Assembly (NCBI GenBank): GCA_017516885.1
Contig: JAFXAR010000047.1
Coordinates: forward strand, 1-50,244
DNA length: 50,244 nt
DNA from: Bacteroidaceae bacterium
GTDB lineage: Bacteria > Bacteroidota > Bacteroidia > Bacteroidales > Bacteroidaceae
Reading direction: 5' to 3'
Shown: positions 33,240-41,413 of the stretch, piece after piece
How positions within the stretch are numbered: position 1 is the stretch's first letter
Layout of the letters: each line of letters begins with the position of its first letter
The notes under the pieces: generated by a model
What the model saw: only the letters and a program-made list of their open reading frames with translations
Told to the model about the DNA's origin: nothing
The model's database searches: none
Program-made: the position numbers and the translations under genes

Positions 33240-33767
33240 TTAAATCAGGCCCTCTTTGACTATGCGTTCAATGCCTTTGCGTATTGAATCTAATCCGAAC
33301 TTGCTGCTGTCAATACTCCCTATTTCTGTCCATTGCAGCTCCTGCACGTCATCATTGGCCTGAAGAGGAGCGCTTTCGTCAACCTCGCATCTGAAAAACA
33401 TGTCCACCGTGTGTATATCCATGCCTGAGTAGCGGTAGATGTTAGGGATGCTGAACAGATATGTTGTCTTGACTGCCTTTAGCCCGGTTTCCTCCATTAC
33501 TTCGCGCATAACTCCCTCCTCGGCACTCTCATTGCAGTCGCAAAAGCCCCCGGGTAGGTCAAGTGTTCCCTTTGCCGGCTCTTTTGAGCGTGTTGCAACA
33601 AGCAGTTCTCCCTTGCTGTTGGTTATTACCGCCACTGTTGCAGCTGCCGGATTGAAGTAGTATACAAAACCGCAGCTGCAGCAACGCTTTGACTTAAAAT
33701 CGTTTTCGGTGAAGTTGCTTGCTCCGCACTTGGGGCAGTGGGCAAATAAGCTAAGCGGATGTTGCAT
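33240..33767 (-). CDS. NUDIX hydrolase with N-terminal zinc ribbon
   Basis: 175 residues. An N-terminal zinc ribbon, CPKCG (residues 11-15) and CCSCG, is followed by a NUDIX domain whose box reads GGFCDCNESAEEGVMREVME, then ETGL. A zinc ribbon ahead of a NUDIX fold resembles NADH pyrophosphatase (NudC) but the protein is shorter, so the substrate (a nucleotide sugar, NADH or oxidised nucleotide) is open. It is the first gene of the operon with the TPR protein, 40 nt apart. Confidence 0.9.
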   Translation of the reverse strand: MQHPLSLFAHCPKCGASNFTENDFKSKRCCSCGFVYYFNPAAATVAVITNSKGELLVATRSKEPAKGTLDLPGGFCDCNESAEEGVMREVMEETGLKAVKTTYLFSIPNIYRYSGMDIHTVDMFFRCEVDESAPLQANDDVQELQWTEIGSIDSSKFGLDSIRKGIERIVKEGLI

Positions 33768-33796
33768 TTCTCTTTTCTGTTTTTCCTTTATTGCAG

Positions 33797-33804
33797 CGAA
33801 GATA
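33797..33804 (-). promoter_or_regulatory. -7 element of the NUDIX-TPR-barrel operon
   Basis: TATCTTCG on the minus strand, 29 nt before the NUDIX ATG; the same octamer as before cdd, the DivIC-like gene and ferredoxin. The 265-bp gap to gpmI (33768-34032) holds this and the gpmI promoter and little else that I can recognise. Confidence 0.45.
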
Positions 33805-33955
33805 CTGCTTTTTTGTCTCTTTACCTTCTTGTTTGCCTTCTTTTTACGCGTGCATTCAAATAATTTAATTAACTTTAAACAATATTGCAGCAGTGCTTGT
33901 GTATTTTTAAGACAAATTCTTTCAGGTTAATGCCTGATGACTGAAGAAAAAATAG

Positions 33956-33963
33956 TATCTTTG
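33956..33963 (+). promoter_or_regulatory. -7 element of gpmI
   Basis: TATCTTTG, 69 nt before the ATG. The leader contains a small gcgcc/ggcgc hairpin (about 33973-33992). No TTG at the usual spacing. Confidence 0.5.
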
Positions 33964-34032
33964 CAAAGAAATGCGCCGCTATGGAATGGCGCTTATAGCA
34001 AGTAGTTTAGAAAAATTTAAATTTTACATATT

Positions 34033-35532
34033 ATGGCAAATAAAGCATTATTGGTAATTCTTGACGGTTGGGGTGTTGGCAATCACGGCAAAGGTGATGT
34101 TATTTTCAATACTCCTACACCATATTGGGATCATTTGGTATCGGTATACCCTAACTCGCAGCTTCAGGCAAGCGGTGAGAATGTTGGTCTTCCTGCAGGC
34201 CAGATGGGTAACAGCGAGGTGGGCCACTTGAATATCGGCGGCGGCCGTGTCGTGTACCAGGACCTTCTCAAAATCAACCGTGCAATTGCTGACGGTTCTA
34301 TTGCAAAAAATCCCCAGCTGGTGGATGCTGTTGAATATGCAAAGAAAAATGGAAAGAAACTTCACTTCATGGGCTTGGCCTCTGACGGCGGAGTGCACAG
34401 CTCTTTGGAGCATCTTGAGGCAATGTACTCGTTTGCTGTGGAGCAGGGTGTCGAGAATGCTTATGTACACTGTTTTATGGATGGCCGTGACACTGACCCC
34501 AAGAGCGGTGCGGGATTCATTGAGCAGCTTACAGCAAAGAACCTCAAGCTTGCTACAATTATAGGCCGATACTACGCTATGGACCGTGACAAGCGCTGGG
34601 AGCGTGTGAAGATTGCGTACGACCTCATTGTGAACGGAGAGGGCAAGAAGGCTGCAGATATGGTTGCTGCAGTTAAGGAGTCCTACGAGGAAGGTGTAAC
34701 TGACGAGTTCATCAAGCCTATTGTGAATGAAAATTTTGATGCGCGTATCAGTGATGGCGATGCTGTTATTTTCTTCAACTATCGCAATGACCGTGCAAAG
34801 GAACTCACAATTGTGCTCACCCAGGAGGATATGCCGGCCGAAGGCATGCACACAATTCCCGGGCTGCAGTACTATTGCATGACACCGTACGATGCCAAAT
34901 TCACCGGCGTTCACATTCTTTTCGACAAGGAGAATGTTGAGAATACTCTTGGAGAGTTCATCGCAAAGCAGGGCATGAAGCAGCTGCATATTGCCGAGAC
35001 AGAGAAGTATGCTCATGTAACCTTCTTCTTCAATGGCGGCCGCGAGGCTCCTTATGAGGGCGAGGAGCGAATACTCGTTCCTTCTCCAAAGGTGGCAACT
35101 TATGACCTCCAGCCCGAAATGAGCGCATTTGAGGTAAAGGACAAGCTTGTGGCTGAAATCAACAGCGAGAAGTTTGAGTTCATTGTTGTGAATTTCGCTA
35201 ATGGCGACATGGTAGGCCACACCGGTGTTTACAGCGCAATAGAGAAGGCTGTTCTTGCTGTTGACGCATGCTTGAAGGATGTAGTTGAGGCTGCCCGTGA
35301 GCATGGCTATGAGACAATAATCATTGCCGACCACGGAAATGCCGACAATGCGGTGAATGCCGACGGCTCTCCCAATACTGCACACTCATTGAACCCTGTT
35401 CCATGTGTTTATGTAACCAATAAGGAGAATGCAGTAATTGAAGACGGTATTCTTGCTGATGTTGCTCCTACAATCCTCTCTATCATGGGGCTTGAAGCTC
35501 CTGCGGAGATGACAGGAAAGTCTTTGATTTAA
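34033..35532 (+). CDS. gpmI: 2,3-bisphosphoglycerate-independent phosphoglycerate mutase
   Basis: Interconverts 3- and 2-phosphoglycerate in glycolysis, with two manganese ions. 499 residues, near the usual length. The N-terminal metal motif is LVILDGWGV, the catalytic serine is in [13 protein letters not shown] (near residue 63), and the second metal cluster includes [10 protein letters not shown] (about 430-440). The codon use is that of a highly expressed gene. Monocistronic, with a leader hairpin and a 32-bp terminator. Confidence 0.97.
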   Translation: MANKALLVILDGWGVGNHGKGDVIFNTPTPYWDHLVSVYPNSQLQASGENVGLPAGQMGNSEVGHLNIGGGRVVYQDLLKINRAIADGSIAKNPQLVDAVEYAKKNGKKLHFMGLASDGGVHSSLEHLEAMYSFAVEQGVENAYVHCFMDGRDTDPKSGAGFIEQLTAKNLKLATIIGRYYAMDRDKRWERVKIAYDLIVNGEGKKAADMVAAVKESYEEGVTDEFIKPIVNENFDARISDGDAVIFFNYRNDRAKELTIVLTQEDMPAEGMHTIPGLQYYCMTPYDAKFTGVHILFDKENVENTLGEFIAKQGMKQLHIAETEKYAHVTFFFNGGREAPYEGEERILVPSPKVATYDLQPEMSAFEVKDKLVAEINSEKFEFIVVNFANGDMVGHTGVYSAIEKAVLAVDACLKDVVEAAREHGYETIIIADHGNADNAVNADGSPNTAHSLNPVPCVYVTNKENAVIEDGILADVAPTILSIMGLEAPAEMTGKSLI

Positions 35533-35557
35533 ACGGTTTGTCGTATACAGAGTTTCA

Positions 35558-35589
35558 AAGGGTGGGTCAAAATATTTTGACGCACCCTT
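35558..35589. terminator. gpmI terminator
   Basis: Arms 35558-35573 and 35574-35589 pair over 16 positions with one mismatch and no spacer, centred on aaaatatttt, followed by a T-rich run. Confidence 0.75.
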
Positions 35590-35623
35590 GTGTTTCTTTT
35601 TTTTGGAAATTCAATCCGCTTTT

Positions 35624-36208
35624 ATGGTACAGATAGGTGAGACAATAGTGTCGTTTGACCTCTTTCAGGAATATTTCTGCTGTAGCTTCTCGCACTGCAA
35701 GGGAATTTGCTGTGTAGAAGGTGATGCCGGTGCGCCGGTGCTTATGGACGAAGTGGAGAGGCTTGAGGAGGCGCTTGAAGTTATAGAGGATGAAATGTCG
35801 CCCGAAGCCCGCGCGGTAGTTCGCGAGCAGGGCGTTGTTTATAATGACCGCGATGGCGACCTTGTGACTTCAATTGTAAATGGAAAAGATTGCGTATTTG
35901 CATCGCGTGACGGGAATGGCGGTTGTATATGCCTTATAGAGAAAGCCTTCCGAGAAGGGCGTACGGCTTGGCGCAAGCCCATCTCCTGCTATCTTTATCC
36001 GGTGCGCCTTAAGAAGACAGGCGAACTGACGGCTGTCAATCTGCATAAGTGGGATGTATGCTCAAGTGCCTTCATAAAGGGACGCCGCAAGGGAATGCGC
36101 GCTTATGAGTTTTTGAAAGAGCCTCTTATTGAGCGCTTTGGCGAGGAATGGTACAAAGAACTGCTTACAGTTGCCGATGAACTGCTGAAGCAGGGGCTGG
36201 TGAAGTAG
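35624..36208 (+). CDS. DUF3109 family protein
   Basis: 194 residues from the ATG at 35624, the first that gives the family start MVQIGETIVSFDLFQ. A cysteine-rich CCSFSHCKGICC motif near residues 19-30, plus cysteines at GKDC, GGCIC and ISCYLYPVR, suggest binding of a metal or Fe-S cluster, as in YkgJ-type proteins. Conserved in Bacteroidota; function unknown. It lies between two terminators, opposite the ferredoxin gene. Confidence 0.85.
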   Translation: MVQIGETIVSFDLFQEYFCCSFSHCKGICCVEGDAGAPVLMDEVERLEEALEVIEDEMSPEARAVVREQGVVYNDRDGDLVTSIVNGKDCVFASRDGNGGCICLIEKAFREGRTAWRKPISCYLYPVRLKKTGELTAVNLHKWDVCSSAFIKGRRKGMRAYEFLKEPLIERFGEEWYKELLTVADELLKQGLVK

Positions 36209-36318
36209 CGTGGATTGTATGACGGCCGGCAGCAATGCCAAAAAAGAAGATGGCGCAGAAAAGTGTATTCTTCCGTTGTTATTGCCTTAAACTGCACTTT
36301 CTGTTCATCTTATATAAC

Positions 36319-36344
36319 AAGAGGACGACCTGAGTCGTCCTCTT
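36319..36344. terminator. Bidirectional terminator between DUF3109 and ferredoxin
   Basis: Perfect 11-bp stem (36319-36329 with 36334-36344), core gaggacgac, 4-nt loop, followed by tttt on the plus side. Confidence 0.75.
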
Positions 36345-36364
36345 TTAAAATACCTTGCAGTAAA

Positions 36365-36532
36365 TTATCCCTCGTGGATAGCCTCTGAAGGACAAACACT
36401 TGCGCAAGTACCGCAATCAATGCAAAGTTCCGGGTCAATTGAATACTTCTCGCCCTCTGAAATTGCACCCTGTGGGCACTCGTCAATACATGTACCGCAA
36501 GCAACGCAGTCGTCTGAAATTACGTAAGCCAT
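36365..36532 (-). CDS. 2[4Fe-4S] ferredoxin
   Basis: 55 residues: ATG at 36530-36532, TAA at 36365-36367. Two CxxCxxCxxxCP motifs are complete: CVACGTCIDECP (residues 9-20) and CIDCGTCASVCP (37-48), each binding one [4Fe-4S] cluster, as in clostridial-type ferredoxins. It is a low-potential electron carrier in anaerobic metabolism, for example with pyruvate:ferredoxin oxidoreductase. Monocistronic, with its own promoter (36566-36573) and terminator. Confidence 0.95.
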   Translation of the reverse strand: MAYVISDDCVACGTCIDECPQGAISEGEKYSIDPELCIDCGTCASVCPSEAIHEG

Positions 36533-36565
36533 AGTCGTAAAATTTAAAGTTGTATTATCCGCTGG

Positions 36566-36573
36566 CGAAGATA
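36566..36573 (-). promoter_or_regulatory. -7 element of the ferredoxin gene
   Basis: TATCTTCG on the minus strand, 33 nt before the ATG. Confidence 0.5.
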
Positions 36574-36709
36574 GTGCTTTTTGTATATAAGCGGACGAGA
36601 TTTTTGTGTTTTTAACATTATTTTACATTTATTGCTGCAGCGTTGCCTTTGCATCATTTTTTTCTGCCTTGTGGCAATATGTGCCCCAATGTTGCGTTAT
36701 ATTACGAGA

Positions 36710-37417
36710 ATGAGAAGGAAAATAGCCTACATATTGCTTATGGCGTTCTCTTTGCCCATTGCTATTGTGGCACAGGAGCGTAAATTGCAGAACAAGCCTT
36801 ATATTGATTACCGCCGTCTGCATTACGGTTTCTTTGTGGGAGTGCACATGCAGGACATGGAGTTTGCCAATAACGGTTTCGTGACAGAGAATGGCGAGTC
36901 GTGGTTTGCCGATATACCCAACTATAATCCCGGTTTCAGCGTGGGAGTGCTTGCCGACCTCCGTCTTAACACCTATCTTTCGCTGCGCCTTATTCCTACA
37001 ATGCACTTCGGGCAGAACAGCATTGTATTCCGCGAGCAGAATAGTGGCGAACAGTCGCGCCAGCTTGTAAAAACCACATATATTTCATTGCCAGTCCATG
37101 TGAAGTTTGCTGCTGAGCGTTTCAATAATTACAGGCCGTATGTCACCGCAGGGGTTAGTCCCATGGTCAATCTTACCGTGAAAAAGCAAAAACAGCTGCT
37201 GCTTAAGAGGTTTGACTTTATGGTAGAGGTGGGCGCAGGATGCGATTTTTATCTTCCGTTCTTCAAGCTTATTCCCGAAGTGAAATTCGCCTTCAGCCTG
37301 CTCGATGTGCTTCAAAAAGAGAGAAAGGACCTGCTTGATGCCAATTATCTTAAATTCACGCAGTCGGTAGACAAAGTGGTGAGCAAGATGATTATATTGT
37401 CATTTTATTTTGAATAA
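36710..37417 (+). CDS. PorT-like outer-membrane barrel
   Basis: 235 residues from MRRKIAYILLMAFSLP, with a signal peptide ending near IVAQ. The mature part begins with KPYIDYRRLHYGFFVGVH, close to what I recall of PorT proteins, and has eight or so amphipathic strands, ending in a strand with terminal aromatics (IILSFYFE). PorT is required for type IX secretion in Porphyromonas gingivalis. The name rests on sequence recall; general PorT-family barrels also occur in species without T9SS. The longer upstream frame to 36581 lacks a proper signal and was not used. Confidence 0.75.
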   Translation: MRRKIAYILLMAFSLPIAIVAQERKLQNKPYIDYRRLHYGFFVGVHMQDMEFANNGFVTENGESWFADIPNYNPGFSVGVLADLRLNTYLSLRLIPTMHFGQNSIVFREQNSGEQSRQLVKTTYISLPVHVKFAAERFNNYRPYVTAGVSPMVNLTVKKQKQLLLKRFDFMVEVGAGCDFYLPFFKLIPEVKFAFSLLDVLQKERKDLLDANYLKFTQSVDKVVSKMIILSFYFE

Positions 37418-37500
37418 GAAACCGCTTGAATCTATATTGCTACGGCGAAAGGGCGGCCGTCTAATATATAAAATCATTTAACAGATAATTTCTGAAAATC

Positions 37501-38115
37501 ATGGAACAGAAATACAAAATCATGTATGTGCATGGATTTGCCTCATCGGGCAATTCGGGTACGGTAATGAACTTGCGCCGCAGTCTTCCTGCATGGAAAG
37601 TTGTAGCCCCTGACTTGCCGGTCGACCCTTTTGAGGCGCTTGAACTGCTGCGCACTCTTGTTGCAGAGGAGAATCCTGATATTGTTGTGGGAACCTCAAT
37701 GGGAGGCATGTACACTCAACAGCTGTGGGGTGTGCCGCGCATAGTTGTGAATCCCTCTTTTGAGATGTCGCGCTCGTTGCTGTTCGGCAAGATGGGACGT
37801 AACAAATATATGTCCAAGAGAAAGGATGGCGCTACGGAATTCCGCATTGACAAAGCCGTGGTGGAGCGTTTCAAGGAGATGGAAAAGCATCAGTTTGACG
37901 GAATAGATGAAAGCGAGAAGAAGCTTGTTGTGGGTCTCTTCGGAGACAAAGACCCCATTGTGCATTTCTATCCGCTTATGGCAAGTCTTTATGGCGAGGA
38001 ACGCTGCCGCTGGTTCAATGGGGAGCACCGCTTGAATGACACAGTGGTAACAAAGGTGCTTATTCCGTTGATACATGAACTGATAGGGGATAATAAGCGT
38101 GAACCATGGGAATAG
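37501..38115 (+). CDS. YqiA-like alpha/beta hydrolase (esterase)
   Basis: 204 residues. The order is typical: MYVHGFASSGNSGT near the N-terminus (oxyanion region), the nucleophile elbow VGTSMGGMYTQQ (about 60-71), FGDKDPIV with the acid near residue 156, and the histidine in EHRLND near 180. Small esterases of the YqiA/UPF0227 type hydrolyse short acyl esters; the natural substrate is unknown. It is followed by two tandem terminators, so it is not part of the receptor locus downstream. Confidence 0.88.
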   Translation: MEQKYKIMYVHGFASSGNSGTVMNLRRSLPAWKVVAPDLPVDPFEALELLRTLVAEENPDIVVGTSMGGMYTQQLWGVPRIVVNPSFEMSRSLLFGKMGRNKYMSKRKDGATEFRIDKAVVERFKEMEKHQFDGIDESEKKLVVGLFGDKDPIVHFYPLMASLYGEERCRWFNGEHRLNDTVVTKVLIPLIHELIGDNKREPWE

Positions 38116-38155
38116 GATGGGGCATTGAGTTTTTCATGCAGGTCTCCGCAAAAAG

Positions 38156-38222
38156 GAGGCTGCTAAAAAGTTTTTTAGTCAGCCTCTTGTTTTTTGTTAA
38201 GGCAACTCTTTTCGGTTGCCTT
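38156..38222 (+). terminator. Two tandem terminators
   Basis: First hairpin 38156-38186: gaggctg and cagcctc enclose ctaaaaa/ttttttag with one bulged base, then a T-rich run. Second hairpin 38199-38222: aaggcaac with gttgcctt, followed by tttt. Together they insulate the receptor promoter right after them. Confidence 0.8.
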
Positions 38223-38227
38223 TTTTC

Positions 38228-38258
38228 TTGTAAAAAAGGCACTGAATTTGTATCTTTG
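38228..38258 (+). promoter_or_regulatory. Promoter of the TonB-dependent receptor locus
   Basis: TTG (38228-38230), 20-nt spacer, TATCTTTG (38251-38258). This is one of the best matches in the window. The expected start site near 38265 leaves a leader of only about 16 nt before the TTG start codon. Confidence 0.75.
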
Positions 38259-38280
38259 CACTCTATTGACAGAGTAAGGT

Positions 38281-40476
38281 TTGAACACGATATTTGCCAT
38301 AATAACGCTTTTTGCTTCTGTTTGCGCTGCTGACATTGACTCCGTGGCGCTTCCTGAGTTTAAAGTCGTTGAGTCAATGAAGGCGTCCGGCCGCAGCAGG
38401 GCCGAATGCTCTGTTACCGATTTTGGGCGCAATGACCTTGAAATGCGCCACACCGGCAGCCTGAAGGAACTCTCTGCGCTTGTTCCCAATTTCTATCAGC
38501 CCGATTATGGCTCGCGCATGACATCCTCAATCTATGTTCGCGGATTCGGCTCTCGCATTGACCAGCCGGTAGTGGGCCTCAGCATTGATGAGATGCCTGT
38601 TATGAACAAGAACAGTTACGACTTTGACCTCTTTGACATTGAGCGCGTTCAGGTTATCCGCGGAGCGCAAGGTGCGCTTTACGGCCGCAACACATCGGGA
38701 GGCGCAATAAACGTGTATACAATATCCCCTTTCACATTTCAGGGCAAGCGGTTGATGCTTGAGTATGGCAACGCTGGCAATTTGCGCATAAAGGCGTCGC
38801 ATTATGCAAAGGCCGGCGGGAATTTTGGCTGGTCGGCGAATCTCTACTATAGTCATAGCGACGGCTTTTTCAAGAACCTTGAGCGTGGGGAGAATTGTGA
38901 CGGTGGCGACAATCTTGCCATGCGTCTCCGTTTCCAGTGGCGCGCCTCTGCGGGGTGGAGCATTGACAACACATTCTCTGTGGGATATACCGATGAGGGC
39001 GGCTGGGCATACAGGCAACAGAAGGGTGATACTCTTTTGCCGGTGTCATATAACGATGCATGCTCGTACCGCCGCTTCAGCATTTCCGACGGATTCGTTG
39101 TGAAGCGTTACCTTGATTGGGCGACAATCTCCTCAACAACCGGTTACCAGTATCTTTCCGACCGCATGCGCATTGACAATGACTTCCTGCCGCTTGATTA
39201 TTTCTCAATGGGACAGTACCAGCAGGAGAATGCCTTTACTCAGGAATTTGTGATGCGTTCCGAAGGCGGAGGCGCATTCAGCTGGCTGGGCGGCGCATTC
39301 GCCTTCTTCAAGCATGTTGACATGCAGGCGCCTGTAAGGTTTAAGCAGTACGGCATAGATAATCTGATTCTAAAGAATGCAAATGAGAACTGGTTCAGCC
39401 TCATTGGAAAGGAACTCTCTTTCCGTGATGATAATTTTGTGATTCATGACGATTTTGCAATACCTACATACGGTGCAGCCGCTTACTTTCAGGCGAACTA
39501 TGAGGTTGCCGGAGTCAAGTTCTCTGCCGGCCTGCGTCTTGATTACGAAAAATCGCGCATGGAGTATGATTCCCGCGCTTTGGTGCATTACAGAACCGGC
39601 AATAATGAGGCATACAGCGCATTGCCTGTGAACTTTGCCGGCAAAAACAGCGCTGATGCCCTTGAGCTGCTGCCAAGTTTTTCTGTCTCATACAGCAAGG
39701 CGTGGGGCTCTGTATACGCTTCGGCACGCAAGGGATTCAAGGCCGGAGGTTTCAATACCCAGCTCTTTTCGGATATTCTGCAGAACAAAATGACGTATGC
39801 CCTCATAGGGGCGAATAATGAGGCTGACGCCTCATCTACGGTCTACAAGCCCGAAACGAACTGGACTTTTGAATTCGGCACGCGTCTTTTACCGCTCAAT
39901 GACGGCTCGCTTGAGATTTCGGCAGCGCTGTTCTACATTGATTGCCGTAACCAGCAGCTGACTGTGTTCCCCAAAGGCATGAGCACGGGGCGCATGATGT
40001 CAAACGCCGGAAAGTCATTCAGCTACGGTGCGGAGACGGCTGTAAAGTACACTGTTTCGCGCTTTACGCTGGATGCTTCGTACGGATATTCGCACGCGGA
40101 GTTCAAAGAGTACAAAAGCGGCAGCATTGACTATTCGGGCAACATGCTCCCTCTTGCGCCGCGTGAAACCGTTTCGGCAAATATATCCTATAACATTCCG
40201 GTGTCGTCTAAATTTGCCCGCCGCATGCAGCTGAATGTGGGCTGGACCGGAGTAGGGCGCATATATTGGAATGAGGAGAATACACTCTCGCAAGCCTTCT
40301 ATGGATTATGGTCGGCCTCCTTGAATTGGGAAAAAGATTCATTCGGTCTTTCTCTTTGGGGAAAGAATCTGCTTGACGAACAATATAACACATTCTATTT
40401 CCGTTCAATAGGAAACAGTTTTTTTGCACAAGGCAAACCTTTGCAATTTGGAATATCATTAAATGTAAATCTATAA
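38281..40476 (+). CDS. TonB-dependent outer-membrane receptor
   Basis: 731 residues from a TTG, the only possible start: an in-frame TAA lies at 38275-38277. The signal sequence (NTIFAIITLFASVCAA) lacks the usual basic residues. A plug domain spans about 30-150, with SSIYVRGFGSRIDQPVVG and IERVQVIRGAQGALYGRNTSGGAINV, both family hallmarks. The barrel follows and ends in the strand LQFGISLNVNL. It is not SusC-like: there is no N-terminal carboxypeptidase-like domain and no SusD partner. The size is that of siderophore, heme or cobalamin receptors. A lipoprotein gene follows 13 nt downstream. Confidence 0.93.
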   Translation: MNTIFAIITLFASVCAADIDSVALPEFKVVESMKASGRSRAECSVTDFGRNDLEMRHTGSLKELSALVPNFYQPDYGSRMTSSIYVRGFGSRIDQPVVGLSIDEMPVMNKNSYDFDLFDIERVQVIRGAQGALYGRNTSGGAINVYTISPFTFQGKRLMLEYGNAGNLRIKASHYAKAGGNFGWSANLYYSHSDGFFKNLERGENCDGGDNLAMRLRFQWRASAGWSIDNTFSVGYTDEGGWAYRQQKGDTLLPVSYNDACSYRRFSISDGFVVKRYLDWATISSTTGYQYLSDRMRIDNDFLPLDYFSMGQYQQENAFTQEFVMRSEGGGAFSWLGGAFAFFKHVDMQAPVRFKQYGIDNLILKNANENWFSLIGKELSFRDDNFVIHDDFAIPTYGAAAYFQANYEVAGVKFSAGLRLDYEKSRMEYDSRALVHYRTGNNEAYSALPVNFAGKNSADALELLPSFSVSYSKAWGSVYASARKGFKAGGFNTQLFSDILQNKMTYALIGANNEADASSTVYKPETNWTFEFGTRLLPLNDGSLEISAALFYIDCRNQQLTVFPKGMSTGRMMSNAGKSFSYGAETAVKYTVSRFTLDASYGYSHAEFKEYKSGSIDYSGNMLPLAPRETVSANISYNIPVSSKFARRMQLNVGWTGVGRIYWNEENTLSQAFYGLWSASLNWEKDSFGLSLWGKNLLDEQYNTFYFRSIGNSFFAQGKPLQFGISLNVNL

Positions 40477-40489
40477 ATGACGTAAAACA

Positions 40490-41380
40490 ATGAAGAAACT
40501 ATTATTTTTACCACTTTTTGCAGCGCTTGCACTTCTTGCCGCCTGCTCTGACGATGACGATAACATTACACCTCCAGCTCCTGAACAGCATGTGACAAGT
40601 GTCGATTACTATGGCGTGCTTGCTGTAGGCGACATCACTGATACTGTGCGCTGCACTGTCGTGTATAACAATGCCGCAAAGGTTGCCGACATAACCGTTT
40701 GTGGTATGCGGTTCAGTGACAAGATGCCCGCTGTTGATATGCGTATGGCCGGCATCATCTGCTCGGCAACATCTACCGATATTGTTTTCGCTCCATCGGC
40801 AACTGTAATTCCTGAGGTTTCCGTGAGTGCCGCTCCGGGCGCTCCTTCACAGCCGGGCGTTTCCAATCCTCAGTACGCTATGACAGGCCTTGCCGGCTCA
40901 ATCAAGGATAAAACCATGGAGTTCAGTGCGGCAATGCCAATGGGCGAAGTCTCTTTCCATGGAACTGTTGTCCCTCTTTTCACAGGAAGCATGAATGTGC
41001 TTGCAGCAGGAGAGGAAAAACCCTTTACAATGGACGATGTGCTGTGCGAGGTAGAGCTTGAGGACGGCGGTGTGCTTGCAAACCTGTTTATCTATGGCGC
41101 GAAGTTTGCCGAGGGCATGCCTGTGAAAGTTGACATAAAGCTTCCCGGCGTTTCATGCCGCCATTTCAATGACGGATACAGTATTGCCGTGTCCGATTCG
41201 CTTGTGCCTCTTGTTAGGATGGGCGCTGCCGACTTTGTGCCAATGCCGGTATTCACTTTTACTAAAGTTAGCGGCGAGGTGCGTGATGCAGGCCTTCTCT
41301 ACTTTGATGCCTCAATGACCAGAGGATTGTTCTCTTACGAGGGCGAAAGATTCATTAAAATAATCAAGAGCGGTCTTTAA
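40490..41380 (+). CDS. Lipoprotein with two calycin-like beta-barrel domains
   Basis: 296 residues. The lipobox is LLAACSDDDD, with a run of aspartates after the cysteine, a common export tag for surface lipoproteins in Bacteroidota. The mature protein is an internal duplication: repeat 1 (about 36-160) and repeat 2 (about 161-290) share the order VGDI/LAAG...ADITVCGMRF / LANLFIYGAKF...VDMRMAGI / VDIKLPGV...AGSIKDKTMEFSAAM / SGEVRDAGLLYFDASM. This fits the calycin-like lipoprotein family. Placed right after a TonB receptor, it may capture the ligand at the surface; this is inference. Confidence 0.75.
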   Translation: MKKLLFLPLFAALALLAACSDDDDNITPPAPEQHVTSVDYYGVLAVGDITDTVRCTVVYNNAAKVADITVCGMRFSDKMPAVDMRMAGIICSATSTDIVFAPSATVIPEVSVSAAPGAPSQPGVSNPQYAMTGLAGSIKDKTMEFSAAMPMGEVSFHGTVVPLFTGSMNVLAAGEEKPFTMDDVLCEVELEDGGVLANLFIYGAKFAEGMPVKVDIKLPGVSCRHFNDGYSIAVSDSLVPLVRMGAADFVPMPVFTFTKVSGEVRDAGLLYFDASMTRGLFSYEGERFIKIIKSGL

Positions 41381-41413
41381 GAAACCTTTTAAATTTCTAA
41401 AAACCCTAAAACT

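Noticed and set aside
34048-35385. A 445-codon open frame on the strand opposite gpmI
   Set aside because: It mirrors the codon bias of a highly expressed gene on the other strand, has no family resemblance and no promoter.
36215-36290. Small plus-strand frame starting MTAGSNAKKEDG after the DUF3109 gene
   Set aside because: Only 23 codons, with no ribosome site and no conservation clue.
38116-38280. Riboswitch (cobalamin type) before the TonB receptor
   Set aside because: The gap is filled by two terminators and a promoter with a leader of about 16 nt; there is no room for a riboswitch.
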